The translations under genes and the position numbers were made by a program. Source: an uncultured Marinomonas sp. (GTDB taxonomy: Bacteria; Pseudomonadota; Gammaproteobacteria; Pseudomonadales; Marinomonadaceae). From it: DNA of 55,062 bases. Location: assembly GCA_947493575.1 (NCBI GenBank), contig CANLRQ010000019.1, positions 1-55,062 on the forward strand, given 5' to 3'. The notes beneath the pieces were generated by a model that was not told the DNA's origin, searched no databases, and saw only the letters and a program-made list of their open reading frames with translations. Shown here piece after piece: positions 16,767 to 26,140 of this stretch (position 1 is its first letter; every line of letters starts with the position of its first letter).

Positions 16767-18635
16767 ATGGCACTTTCTCAACGTAAAGAATTCCCCTTTT
16801 CTGCCGTGGCAGGGCAGGAGCAGTTTAAATTAGCGCTTATTTTGTCCGCAGTGAACCCTCTCATTGGGGGGGTTCTAGTAAGTGGACCAAGGGGATCTGC
16901 TAAATCTACGTTAGCCAGAGGCATTGCAGGCATTTTACCTAAAGACATCACGTTAGAAGGGACGGCTCAGCTGGATTCTGCGGGCTCTTTTCCTGCTTTT
17001 GTCACCTTGCCTTTAGGGGCCAGTGAGGACAGATTACTGGGTACTTTGGATTTACAACAAGTTTTACAAGATAAACAAGTGGCGTTTCATCCAGGTCTTT
17101 TGAAAAAGGCCCATGGTGGTGTTCTGTATGTAGACGAAGTAAACCTGTTAGCAGACAATTTAGTGGATCAACTTTTAGATGTTGCATCCAGTGGTGTTAA
17201 TCGTGTGGAACGTGATGGTATTAGTCATGAGCATGATGCAAAGTTTTTATTGATTGGCACAATGAATCCAGATGAAGGAGAACTAAGGCCACAATTGCAA
17301 GATAGATTTGGTTTGATGGTGCAATTGACGAATCAATATAGCCTTGAAGAGCGTGTACAAATCGTTCAATTAAGGGAAAAATTTGATAATAATCCTGCTA
17401 AGTTTTGTGATGCGTTTCGTTTTAAACAAAAAAACCTAAAGCAAAGTATTCAAACGGCTCGAACTCAGCTGTTAAAAGTGGAATGCCAAGACTCAATGAG
17501 AATGGAAATTGCTCAAAGGTGTCATTCCGCAAATGTCGATGGTGTACGTGCAGACATTGTTTGGATACGTGCAGCAATGGCTCATTGTGCTTGGAGAGGG
17601 GCTCGTAGTGTTAGCTTGCAAGATATTGAGAAAGTTGAGGAGCTGGTGCTATCTCACCGTCGGCAGCAACCTCCATCAGGAGGGAATCACTCAAGTGATC
17701 ACCGTTCTCAAACAAATTCCAAGAACAATTCATCCAATAAACGACCACCTGAAAGCCGACGACCTCCAGAGAATAAACCTTCTCTAGAGTCGGGTTATGG
17801 TTCAAGTAATACTCAAGATACTTTGAATCAAGAAAGTAAATCCCGTCAAAATGACGTGAGTGAAAATACTCAGAAGGAAGGTGATTGGGGAGCCATGTCG
17901 CCACAAAACTTTGATGCAGACCCATCCCTGCTGCCTGCAAAAGATTTTATCAGTAATCATAATACATCTTTGAAGCAAGCTTCTCGTTCTCCTTTTCTCC
18001 ATGAAAATGTTCCTAGTGGGAAAAAATCCGGCAATACAGCGCTAGGACAGAGACCAGCCGCTAAGCATAAGGGAAAAGCAGTAGATTGGTTTGCAACATT
18101 AGCTAAAAACAGTCATTCATGGCCACCTAAAAACATGCAATATCAACCACGTAAGCTCGGTAAGGCCATGCTGCATTTTATTTTATTAGATACATCGGCT
18201 TCGACTGTGGGGCAGGCGTTTTTAAAGCGTGGAAAACAAGCCATTTTATCCATTGCAGAACACGCTTATTTGCGTCGAGAGCAGATTGCAATTCTTGGTT
18301 TTGGCAATAACCAAGTAACTTCATTATTACCCAAAATGAGAGCTCCAAAAGACCTACAACAACAATTGCAGTCGATTCAAGCTGGCGGTGGAACACCGTT
18401 ACAAGAAGCGTTAAATCAAGCCAGTGAACAACTTCGACGATGGCAGTCTCAGCATGTTGGTTTACAAAGCCATGTGTATTTAGTAACAGATGGGCGAACC
18501 TCTTTGGAGTCTGTAGAAGTCGGTTTTACTTCACCCTGCAGTGTTCTGGATACGGAAGTTACGCCAGTGAAACGAGGCCGTGCAGAGCAACTTGCTCAAT
18601 GCATAGGTGCGCAATATTTTTTATTAGAGGCTTAA
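16767..18635 (+). CDS. Fused ChlI/ChlD-type chelatase subunit (cobalt insertion, cobalamin pathway)
   Basis: This 622-aa protein joins an AAA+ ATPase (residues about 10-300; Walker A GPRGSAKST, Walker B GVLYVDEVNLL) to a VWA domain (about 440-622; MIDAS DTSAST and VTDGRTS). A low-complexity Ser/Asn/Pro linker (about 300-420) separates them. It is the BchI/BchD architecture used with CobN-like large subunits to insert cobalt in ATP-dependent cobaltochelatases. CobN is not in the window. It heads the cob gene cluster and its stop is three bases before cobB, so it works in corrin synthesis rather than in chlorophyll synthesis. Confidence 0.88.
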   Translation: MALSQRKEFPFSAVAGQEQFKLALILSAVNPLIGGVLVSGPRGSAKSTLARGIAGILPKDITLEGTAQLDSAGSFPAFVTLPLGASEDRLLGTLDLQQVLQDKQVAFHPGLLKKAHGGVLYVDEVNLLADNLVDQLLDVASSGVNRVERDGISHEHDAKFLLIGTMNPDEGELRPQLQDRFGLMVQLTNQYSLEERVQIVQLREKFDNNPAKFCDAFRFKQKNLKQSIQTARTQLLKVECQDSMRMEIAQRCHSANVDGVRADIVWIRAAMAHCAWRGARSVSLQDIEKVEELVLSHRRQQPPSGGNHSSDHRSQTNSKNNSSNKRPPESRRPPENKPSLESGYGSSNTQDTLNQESKSRQNDVSENTQKEGDWGAMSPQNFDADPSLLPAKDFISNHNTSLKQASRSPFLHENVPSGKKSGNTALGQRPAAKHKGKAVDWFATLAKNSHSWPPKNMQYQPRKLGKAMLHFILLDTSASTVGQAFLKRGKQAILSIAEHAYLRREQIAILGFGNNQVTSLLPKMRAPKDLQQQLQSIQAGGGTPLQEALNQASEQLRRWQSQHVGLQSHVYLVTDGRTSLESVEVGFTSPCSVLDTEVTPVKRGRAEQLAQCIGAQYFLLEA

Positions 18636-18638
18636 TGC

Positions 18639-20000
18639 ATGTCTGCGGTATCTCCTATTTTTTGTCCCGCTCTTTTCCTTACGGCTCCTGCTTCGAATCA
18701 GGGGAAAACCACCATTACAGCCGCTCTGGCGCGTTATTTTACCCTGCAAGGAAAAGTGGTTCGTGTTTTTAAAACAGGGCCTGATTATCTAGATCCTCAA
18801 ATATTGGCACAAGCATCAGGGCAACCTGTTGAACAATTAGATATGTGGATGGCTGGGGAAGAGCATTGTCAAAACAGTTTGTATGAAGCAGCTAAAACAG
18901 CGGATTTGATTTTAGTAGAAGGAGCCATGGGGATGTTCGACGGAGAACCTTCCAGTGCGGATTTAGCTGCTCGGTTTGGTATTCCATTAGTCATAGTTAT
19001 GGATGTAAAAGGCATGGCTCAGACAGCTGCTGCCATTGCCCATGGTTTAGCAACATATCGTTCTGATGTCACAGTAGCAGGGCTTATTGCTAATCGTTGT
19101 GGCAGTGAGCGACATGCCCAGTTAATTCGTGATGCGTTACCAGAAAATTTACCTTTGTTGGCGAGTCTAAAGCGTGATGATGAGGTAAGTTTACCTGAAC
19201 GTCATTTAGGTTTAGTGCAAGCTGATGAAGTCAAAGATGAATTAGAAGTTCGTTTTAATACAGCGACTCAATGGCTACAAAATACACAAGATCTTGCATT
19301 ATTAACCCTACCAAAAGCCATTCCTTTTTACCCTGTTGATATATCGAACGAAGCAGTGACGCCATTACTTGAAGGGAAAGTCATTGGTATTGCGAAAGAT
19401 GCAGCATTCAGTTTTATTTACGATACCAATGTGATGGCTTTAGAGTCATTAGGTGCTCGTTGTGTCTTTTTTTCTCCACTAAAAGATGCGCATTTACCTG
19501 AAGTGGATGCTTTGTGGTTTCCCGGCGGTTACCCTGAATTGCATACGAAAGCCTTATCTGAGAATCAATCTATCATGCAAGATGTTCGAGCTTTTCACCA
19601 AGAGGGTAAACCCATCCTATCAGAATGTGGTGGCCTACTTTATAGTTTAGAAACATTAACTGATTTAGACGGTAATACTTTTCCTATGTTAGGTATTTTG
19701 TCAGGTCAGGGTGCAATGCGAGGAAAACGCGGCTGCCAAGGCATGCAAACAGCTTGCTTACCTCAAGGGGAGATACGCGCCCATGCTCACCATCGTTCTC
19801 GCAGTGATAACACTCCTGACCCTATAGGGTATGGCCGACGACAGAGACACCCAGCACCTGGGGAGCCGATATTTCAAGATAAAGGTTTAACGGCGAGCTA
19901 CCTGCATTTGTATTTCCCATCTAACTTAATCGCAGTGGCGAAGATATTTTCGACAACTATTTTTTCGACAACTGTTCTTTCTACAACTTCGACTATGTGA
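18639..20000 (+). CDS. cobB: Cobyrinate a,c-diamide synthase
   Basis: This 453-aa enzyme has an N-terminal P-loop of the dethiobiotin-synthetase type (APASNQGKTTITAAL) and a C-terminal class I glutamine amidotransferase domain with Cys330 in SECGGLLYS. It amidates carboxyl groups a and c of the corrin ring using glutamine and ATP. cbiA is the alternative name. The last 18 residues are an unusual Ser/Thr-rich repeat (FSTT-FSTT-LSTT) encoded by a short degenerate tandem repeat, absent from the family as I know it. The catalytic parts look intact. Confidence 0.92.
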   Translation: MSAVSPIFCPALFLTAPASNQGKTTITAALARYFTLQGKVVRVFKTGPDYLDPQILAQASGQPVEQLDMWMAGEEHCQNSLYEAAKTADLILVEGAMGMFDGEPSSADLAARFGIPLVIVMDVKGMAQTAAAIAHGLATYRSDVTVAGLIANRCGSERHAQLIRDALPENLPLLASLKRDDEVSLPERHLGLVQADEVKDELEVRFNTATQWLQNTQDLALLTLPKAIPFYPVDISNEAVTPLLEGKVIGIAKDAAFSFIYDTNVMALESLGARCVFFSPLKDAHLPEVDALWFPGGYPELHTKALSENQSIMQDVRAFHQEGKPILSECGGLLYSLETLTDLDGNTFPMLGILSGQGAMRGKRGCQGMQTACLPQGEIRAHAHHRSRSDNTPDPIGYGRRQRHPAPGEPIFQDKGLTASYLHLYFPSNLIAVAKIFSTTIFSTTVLSTTSTM

Positions 20001-20018
20001 CTTTAGAGCAATATTTGT

Positions 20019-21137
20019 ATGTGGCCTGAAAGTAGCGATACAGCAAAAACATTACGCACAGGATTAACGACCGGATGTTGTGCTACTGCCTGTTGTGTGG
20101 CTGCAGCAAAAAAGCTCTTTACAGGGGACTCATTGGAGCAAGTTGAAGTGCTTTTACCTAAAGGCAAGCTGGTTCAATTGAACATGGCTTCAGTGTCCCT
20201 AAAAGGTAATTTGGTGAGAGCGAGCACGGTTAAAGATGCGGGTGATGATCCTGATGCGACTCATGGTGCAACGGTTTTTGTTGAACTTAGGTTAACTGAA
20301 GAAACTGGAATTCATTTTAGTGCCGCAGAAGGTGTGGGAACGGTGACACGTTCGGGTTTGTTATTGGATGTGGGTGAACCTGCAATTAATCCAGTCCCTA
20401 GAAAAATGATGCAGGAACATTTGGCGTCGCTCGCAACGACATACAAATATTCTGGTGGATTTGCGGTTTCCGTAGGGGTAGAAGATGGAGAGAAAATTGC
20501 TTTAAAAACAATGAACCCTCGATTAGGTATTATAGGCGGCCTTTCTATTTTAGGCACGACTGGTATCGTCAGGCCATTTTCTTGCGCGGCCTATATTGCT
20601 TCCATTCATCAAGGTATTGATGTTGCAAAATCAAATGGCATTAAACACATCGCCGCAACGACGGGTAATGCCAGTGAATCAGCCATTCAAACACATTATG
20701 ATTTACCTGATATGGCCCTGATTGAGATGGGGGACTTTGTCGGTGCTGTGTTAAAACACATTAAGAAAGTGGAGGGAGCGGACCCCCAATTGATGAAGGT
20801 AAGCATATGTGGTGGCTTTGGCAAAATGACGAAGCTGGCTGCTGGGCATATGGATCTTAATAGTCGAGCTTCTAGTATTGACTTAGCACGCTTAGCGGAT
20901 GTTGCAAAAACTCAGGGCGCTAATGATTCCCTAGTTGAACAGATTCGTTTGTCTAACACATCCACTCAAGCTTTATCTTTTTGTCAAATTGAACAAATTC
21001 CCTTAGGAGATACGATATGCCAGCAGGCGTTAGCTTTTGCTCGTCGCTGGATTCCTGCCCACATTGAATTGGATGTATGGGCCATTGATAGAAAGGGTCA
21101 GTTTGTTGGTTATGCGAGAAGCGAAGCAACTCAGTAA
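20019..21137 (+). CDS. cbiD: Cobalt-precorrin-5B C1-methyltransferase CbiD
   Basis: This 372-aa protein has the CbiD start RTGLTTGCCATACCVAAAK, the DAGDDPDATHGA motif and ILGTTGIVRPFS. CbiD methylates C1 of the ring during contraction in the cobalt-early (anaerobic) route, but is also found in hybrid clusters. ATG 20019 is near an AGAGCA stretch. cobB ends 18 bases upstream. Confidence 0.92.
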   Translation: MWPESSDTAKTLRTGLTTGCCATACCVAAAKKLFTGDSLEQVEVLLPKGKLVQLNMASVSLKGNLVRASTVKDAGDDPDATHGATVFVELRLTEETGIHFSAAEGVGTVTRSGLLLDVGEPAINPVPRKMMQEHLASLATTYKYSGGFAVSVGVEDGEKIALKTMNPRLGIIGGLSILGTTGIVRPFSCAAYIASIHQGIDVAKSNGIKHIAATTGNASESAIQTHYDLPDMALIEMGDFVGAVLKHIKKVEGADPQLMKVSICGGFGKMTKLAAGHMDLNSRASSIDLARLADVAKTQGANDSLVEQIRLSNTSTQALSFCQIEQIPLGDTICQQALAFARRWIPAHIELDVWAIDRKGQFVGYARSEATQ

Positions 21138-21202
21138 ATAAAGAAAACAGATTAAAAAATGACTAACAAAAGAGCTTTTGAAAAATTGATGAGATTTGTG
21201 AA

Positions 21203-21757
21203 ATGAAAACTGAAAAAGAAAAAATGCTTTCAGGAGAGATGTACATACCTTGGGATGCGGAGTTAGCTCAAGATAGAATGCAAGCCAAAGAATTGTGTTT
21301 TCAACTTAATCAGACGTCACCGACCCAAATTGAATCGCGAAAAGAAATCATTAAAACACTTTTTAATATGCCTGAAGAGGCTTGGATTGAGTCGCCTTTT
21401 AATTGTGACTATGGCTATAACATATCGTTTGGTAAAGGGTTTTATATTAATCATGGGTGTACCTTGTTGGATGCGGCAAAAATTACTTTTGGTAATGATT
21501 GTTTGCTGGCTCCAGGTGTTGTTATCTCAACAGCAGGGCATCCTCTTGATCCTGAAGAGCGAGCATCTGGGTCAGAATTTGCGAAAGCGATTAATGTGGG
21601 CAACGATGTTTGGTTTGGCGCCAATGTCACAGTATGTCCCGGAGTAACAATTGGAGACAATGTTGTCATCGGTGCGGGCAGCGTGGTTACCAAAGACCTT
21701 CCTTCAAATAGCGTGTGTGTCGGCTCACCAGCAAAAGTAATAAGAGAAAATAAATGA
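21203..21757 (+). CDS. Hexapeptide-repeat O-acetyltransferase (maltose/NodL type)
   Basis: This 184-aa protein has the Mac domain start (KEKMLSGEMYIPWDAELAQD) and a left-handed beta-helix with catalytic His in STAGHPLDPEER and VWFGANVTVCPGVTIGDNVV. Family members acetylate sugars (maltose, galactosides, chitooligosaccharides). Its last bases overlap the cobK start (ATGA), so it is a coupled member of the cob operon. That location is odd: no corrin step needs such an enzyme. It may be a passenger gene or act on an unrelated sugar. Confidence 0.88.
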   Translation: MKTEKEKMLSGEMYIPWDAELAQDRMQAKELCFQLNQTSPTQIESRKEIIKTLFNMPEEAWIESPFNCDYGYNISFGKGFYINHGCTLLDAAKITFGNDCLLAPGVVISTAGHPLDPEERASGSEFAKAINVGNDVWFGANVTVCPGVTIGDNVVIGAGSVVTKDLPSNSVCVGSPAKVIRENK

Positions 21758-22533
21758 CCATTTTATTGTTAGGAGGAACCGCAGATGCGCGTTATGCCGC
21801 AGATGCCTTACACCGAGCAGGGCTAGATATTATTTATAGTATTGCGGGTTTAGTACGTGTTCCTAAGGTGGATTGTAAGTTGTTAGTGGGTGGTTTTTCG
21901 AAAAGAGGCGGTTTATCCCATTATGTTCAACAACACGCCATCACCGCCATTTTAGATATTACACATCCTTATGCTCAAAATATGAGCAATAAAGCGGTGC
22001 TGGTGGCAAAAGAGCTAAACATTCCATATTGGCGATTAGATCGAGCTGCGTGGCAAGCAACGGCTGGAGATAATTGGCTTGAGTATCAGAGTGATATTGA
22101 TTTACCTGATATCTTGAAAGGGTTTCAGAGGCCGTTATTAAGTGCCGGACAGATTGATTCTGAGCGCTTGTGGGACTTGGCGAATCTAGAAAATATTGAA
22201 CGTATTTATTGGCGAACGGCGGTCGCGCCACGCTTTGATATACCTGGGAATGTAACCTGGCTAAAAGCCATTGGGCCGTTTCAATATAAGGACGAATTGG
22301 CTTTAATCGATGAGTATCGTATTGATGTCATTGTCAGTAAAAATAGCGGTGGCAAATCAACTTCCGCGAAGCTAGATGTTGCAAGAGACAAGGGCTTACC
22401 TGTGTATTTACAGCGCCGTCCTGCATTATTGGAAGCGCAGCGAGAATTTTGTGAACTTGAGAGCTGCGTAGCAGCCTGTATAGAAGCATTTTCACAATCT
22501 AATAATAAAATGCTTGGAGCGTCCCAGCAGTGA
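21754..22533 (+). CDS. cobK: Precorrin-6A (cobalt-precorrin-6A) reductase
   Basis: The 259-aa product matches CobK/CbiJ: LLLGGTADARYAADAL (Rossmann start), AILDITHPYAQNMS and VSKNSGGKSTSAK. It reduces the macrocycle with NADPH. It overlaps its neighbours at both ends (ATGA at each), showing tight coupling. Confidence 0.9.
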   Translation: MTILLLGGTADARYAADALHRAGLDIIYSIAGLVRVPKVDCKLLVGGFSKRGGLSHYVQQHAITAILDITHPYAQNMSNKAVLVAKELNIPYWRLDRAAWQATAGDNWLEYQSDIDLPDILKGFQRPLLSAGQIDSERLWDLANLENIERIYWRTAVAPRFDIPGNVTWLKAIGPFQYKDELALIDEYRIDVIVSKNSGGKSTSAKLDVARDKGLPVYLQRRPALLEAQREFCELESCVAACIEAFSQSNNKMLGASQQ

Positions 22534-23171
22534 ACTTTTCCTATGAAATTAATCCTCAATCGATTGAAAAAGACAGTTTCCGACAAATTCGAAGTTTGAC
22601 AAATTTAACTTCTTTTTCTCAAGATGAACAACAAGTCGTTATGAGAATAGTGCACAGTATGGGGCTGCCAGATGTGGCCGATTCTGTACGCTTTAGTCGT
22701 CATGCTTGTCAGTCGGGAAGAGAAGCATTATCCAAGAACTGCACTATTTTGTGTGATGTGGAAATGGTCAAACAAGGTATAACCAAACGCATGATCGAAA
22801 AAGAACCCTTGTGCTTTTTGAATGATTCAAGAACACCTGAATTGGCAAAAGAGCGAGGAGAAACCCGTTCTATGTCTGCATTAACATTATGGGAGCCTGT
22901 TTTAGAAGGCAGTGTTGTTGTAATAGGCAATGCGCCAACGGCATTGTTTCGGTTGTTAGAAATGATTCAACAAGGGGCTGCGAAGCCTGCTCTTATTATT
23001 GGGATGCCTGTTGGGTTTGTTGGAGCCGCAGAATCAAAAGATGCCCTTTGGCAAGCTCATGAATCGTTAGGCATTGAGTGCATTACTTTATTAGGTCGTT
23101 GGGGCGGCAGTGCGGTGACTTCTGCAAGTTGCAATGCATTATTGCGCTGTAACCTTGGAGAGTATTATTAA
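22530..23171 (+). CDS. cobH: Precorrin-8X methylmutase
   Basis: The 213-aa product matches CobH/CbiC. RFSRHACQSGREAL holds the catalytic His of the 1,5-methyl shift, followed by ILCDVEMVKQGI and IGNAPTALFRLLEMI. The product is hydrogenobyrinate or its cobalt form. The GTG start overlaps the cobK stop and the stop TAA overlaps the ATG of cobL. Confidence 0.92.
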   Translation: MNFSYEINPQSIEKDSFRQIRSLTNLTSFSQDEQQVVMRIVHSMGLPDVADSVRFSRHACQSGREALSKNCTILCDVEMVKQGITKRMIEKEPLCFLNDSRTPELAKERGETRSMSALTLWEPVLEGSVVVIGNAPTALFRLLEMIQQGAAKPALIIGMPVGFVGAAESKDALWQAHESLGIECITLLGRWGGSAVTSASCNALLRCNLGEYY

Positions 23172-24436
23172 TGGATTCACAGTTAACTATCCATATCATT
23201 GGTTTAGGTGTTCAACAGGAAGCAGTACTGGATTCTAAAGCACAAACGGCACTGCTAAATGCAGATTGCATTATGGGCTCTGATCGTCAGTTAGAGGTGG
23301 TATCCCGCTTTGCTGCAGATGCTCAAATTTGTACTTTGCCCAGCTTGAAAGATTTACCTCAGACCTTAGTAGAGCTTGAAGACACAGGAGTGCAGAGCTT
23401 AGTCGTTTTAGCATCCGGTGATCCTTTATATTTTGGTATTGGTCGATGGTTTCGTCAGCGCTTTGAATTTGAGAAATTGCGCTTTTATCCTGCTGTTTCC
23501 AGCATTCAAGCCGCTTGCCATGTATTGGGATTATCATTGCAAGATGTAACGGTTGTCAGTCTGCATGGTCGTCCATTAACGAATTTAAGGCGATACCTTC
23601 AGCCTAATAGAAGCTTGATTTTATTGACGGATAAGAACAGTTCTCCTCAAGCTATTGCTGAGGAATGTGTGTTAGCTGAGTTGGATCAATCGAGAATCAC
23701 TGTGTGTGAAAATTTGGGCTATGACACTGAGCGTATTAATACGTTCGAGGCGTCCTCTCTTGCTCATTCATTATTAGATTTTTCGGCGCTAAATGTGGTT
23801 GTTTTAGAAACATCTTCTCAAGTGAGCTATTACCCGTCAGCAGTGGGGTTTCAAGATACGCTTTTTGTTACAGATAAGGAGGAAGGCAAGGGCATGATTA
23901 CCAAACGAGACATTCGTGTGGCAATTTTGTCTTATATGCAAATTGATCCTCAGGACATTGTTTGGGACATAGGCGCAGGTTGTGGCGGTGTGTCCGTTGA
24001 AATGAGCTATTGGCATGACACGGCTGAAGTCTATGCGATTGAGCATCATAATGAGCGTTTAGCTTGTTTGCAGGCAAATAAAACTCGTTTTGGTGTCTCT
24101 AACATGACAATTGTGCCTGTTAGCGCACCGGAGGGCTTGTTTGAATTACCAAATCCCAATAAAGTGTTTGTTGGTGGCAGTGATGGCCGTTTATCTGAGG
24201 TGTTATCTACCGTTTGGCAAAGATTACCTCTTGGAGGCATTTTGGTTGCGACGTCCGTAACAGAAGCTTCAAAGCGTACTTTGTTGGATTTTACTGAGTT
24301 GGTTACTGCGGATGAAAATCCTGTTGCAGAGTTTGTCTCAGTGCAGTTATCCTTGGCTAAAGATGATTTGCTAGCGAATCAAAGAGTGTATCGTCCAGCG
24401 CTCCCCGTGACCCTGTTTCAATTTAGAAAGCGATAA
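23171..24436 (+). CDS. cobL: Precorrin-6Y C5,15-methyltransferase (decarboxylating), CbiE-CbiT fusion
   Basis: The 421-aa protein joins a CbiE methylase (residues 1-210; LASGDPLYFGIGRWF, SIQAACHVLGL) to a CbiT class I methyltransferase (about 230-421; VWDIGAGCGGVSVEMS as SAM-binding motif). It methylates C5 and C15 and removes the acetate carboxyl at C12. The fused form is the CobL arrangement. Confidence 0.93.
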   Translation: MDSQLTIHIIGLGVQQEAVLDSKAQTALLNADCIMGSDRQLEVVSRFAADAQICTLPSLKDLPQTLVELEDTGVQSLVVLASGDPLYFGIGRWFRQRFEFEKLRFYPAVSSIQAACHVLGLSLQDVTVVSLHGRPLTNLRRYLQPNRSLILLTDKNSSPQAIAEECVLAELDQSRITVCENLGYDTERINTFEASSLAHSLLDFSALNVVVLETSSQVSYYPSAVGFQDTLFVTDKEEGKGMITKRDIRVAILSYMQIDPQDIVWDIGAGCGGVSVEMSYWHDTAEVYAIEHHNERLACLQANKTRFGVSNMTIVPVSAPEGLFELPNPNKVFVGGSDGRLSEVLSTVWQRLPLGGILVATSVTEASKRTLLDFTELVTADENPVAEFVSVQLSLAKDDLLANQRVYRPALPVTLFQFRKR

Positions 24437-24445
24437 GGAACTGTT

Positions 24446-25315
24446 GTGCCAGAGTTGAGTTTATCTGAGTTAAGTCCTACTGATATTACTGCATTACAAT
24501 TAAGTTTAGGTGTTGATGAAACAGAGACATCGGAAAGTGACCTTCCCTTGTCAGATGCAATTGGCCAAGCAACCAAGCAGAATGTTGCAAAAGGTCGATT
24601 GATTGGCGTAGGAGTAGGCCCTGGCGATCCAGAGCTTATTACGTTAAAAGCATTTCGCCTCATCCAGTCTGCTGAAGTAGTAAGTTACTTAACGAATCCT
24701 GAAGGTGTTTCTCAGGCTAAGCATATTGCTGGCGAAGCGTTTGAATCGATTTGTCATGATCAAGAACAAATTGGTATTTTGATGCCTATGTCAATGGATA
24801 GAGATGCGGCTAACCTAGCTTATGATGCAGGCGCATTTGCTATTCGTAAGGCTTTAGATAAAGGCAAAGATGTGGTGTTCTTATGTGAGGGTGATCCGCT
24901 TTTCTTTGGCTCTTTTGCGTATTTAATGGAGCGTCTTGAAGCTGTTTATGAATGTGTGGTTGTACCGGGAGTGTCGTCAATACATGCGGCTGCTTCCGCT
25001 CTGAAGCACCCTCTGACTATGTTGAAAGAATCTTTTGCAGTAGTCAGTGGAAGGCATACAGATCATCAGATTGAACAGGCTTTAAAACAGCATGACTCTG
25101 TTGTGATCATGAAAGCTGGCCGTGAACGACCTCGCATTTTATCTTTATTAGAATCGACTCAACGTCTTAATGATGCTCAATACTTGGAATACATTGGACG
25201 AGACAATGAGTACATCTGTACCGATGTTTCTGAATTAGGTATTGAGTCTGGCCCCTACTTTTCGCTATTTGTTGTAACTCGTACCGCAAATACTCGAAAA
25301 GAAGACACCGCTTAG
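24446..25315 (+). CDS. cobI: Precorrin-2 C20-methyltransferase
   Basis: The 289-aa product has the tetrapyrrole methylase fold: GRLIGVGVGPGDPELITLKA, CEGDPLFFGSFAYLMERL and VVPGVSSIHAAASAL. It matches CobI/CbiL. It carries an N-terminal extension of about 50 Leu/Ser/Glu-rich residues before the usual start, so translation could begin later. The annotated start is GTG 24446. Confidence 0.9.
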   Translation: MPELSLSELSPTDITALQLSLGVDETETSESDLPLSDAIGQATKQNVAKGRLIGVGVGPGDPELITLKAFRLIQSAEVVSYLTNPEGVSQAKHIAGEAFESICHDQEQIGILMPMSMDRDAANLAYDAGAFAIRKALDKGKDVVFLCEGDPLFFGSFAYLMERLEAVYECVVVPGVSSIHAAASALKHPLTMLKESFAVVSGRHTDHQIEQALKQHDSVVIMKAGRERPRILSLLESTQRLNDAQYLEYIGRDNEYICTDVSELGIESGPYFSLFVVTRTANTRKEDTA

Positions 25316-25324
25316 CTGTGTTCT

Positions 25325-26089
25325 ATGATTCGAATTATTGCATTAACGTCACAAGGTCTATTGTTGGCGGAGAAGCTATCCGCCTCTTTGAAGAACGCGT
25401 CAATTTGGTTTAAACCACATCCTTTTGGTCAAAAAGTACAAGATGCTTTTCTCGCTGGAGAGAAGCTTATTTTTATTTGTGCAACAGGGATAGTGGTTAG
25501 AACGCTTGCTCCAGTTCTCCAAAATAAGTTTCAAGACCCTCCTGTTTTAGTTATGGATGAAATGGGAAAGTTTGTAATTCCCTTATTGTCTGGCCATGAA
25601 GGAGGGGCAAATGATTGGTCGAAAGAAATCAGTAAGCTATTGTCTGCTGAATGTGTCATTACCACTGCAAAATCCTATTTCAACCCCGTTTATACTGTTG
25701 GCATGGGTTGTGAACGGGATTGCCCGATAGAGTACTTAGAAGATTTATTGTTAGATTGTCTCTCGCAAGCAAAATTAAACCTAGACCAAATTGATAGTAT
25801 TCACAGCATTTCAATTAAATCCGATGAAGTAAACTTGATTTGTTTAAGTGAAAAACTGAATAAGCCCTTTCTTACTTGGGATGCTGAAACCTTACGAACA
25901 ATGGAGCCTTTGCTTAGCAGGCGGTCTGATTATGTTTATCAAGTAACTGGGGTATATGGTGTTGCGGAATCCGCTGCATTATATGGCGCTCAGCAAATAC
26001 ATAATTCAGCACCAGAGTTATTATTAAAAAAGCAGAAAAACCCAAAAGCAACCTGTGCGATTGCTCGGAGCTTTTCTGATGCAGGATAA
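25325..26089 (+). CDS. cbiG: Cobalt-precorrin-5A hydrolase CbiG-like (CbiG N- and C-domains)
   Basis: The 254-aa product has the CbiG N-domain (FICATGIVVRTLAPVL, PLLSGHEGGANDWS) and the CobE/CbiG C-domain (YTVGMGCERDCPIEYLEDLL, YGVAESAALYGA). The middle domain is short. CbiG opens the delta-lactone of cobalt-precorrin-5A. It is the last gene of the operon. cobM/cbiF and cobJ/cbiH are not in this window, so the pathway is completed elsewhere. Confidence 0.88.
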   Translation: MIRIIALTSQGLLLAEKLSASLKNASIWFKPHPFGQKVQDAFLAGEKLIFICATGIVVRTLAPVLQNKFQDPPVLVMDEMGKFVIPLLSGHEGGANDWSKEISKLLSAECVITTAKSYFNPVYTVGMGCERDCPIEYLEDLLLDCLSQAKLNLDQIDSIHSISIKSDEVNLICLSEKLNKPFLTWDAETLRTMEPLLSRRSDYVYQVTGVYGVAESAALYGAQQIHNSAPELLLKKQKNPKATCAIARSFSDAG

Positions 26090-26140
26090 ATCCATGCCAA
26101 CTGAGGGTTTTGCTTTATCTTGAAAGGCGGTGTTTTCTGG

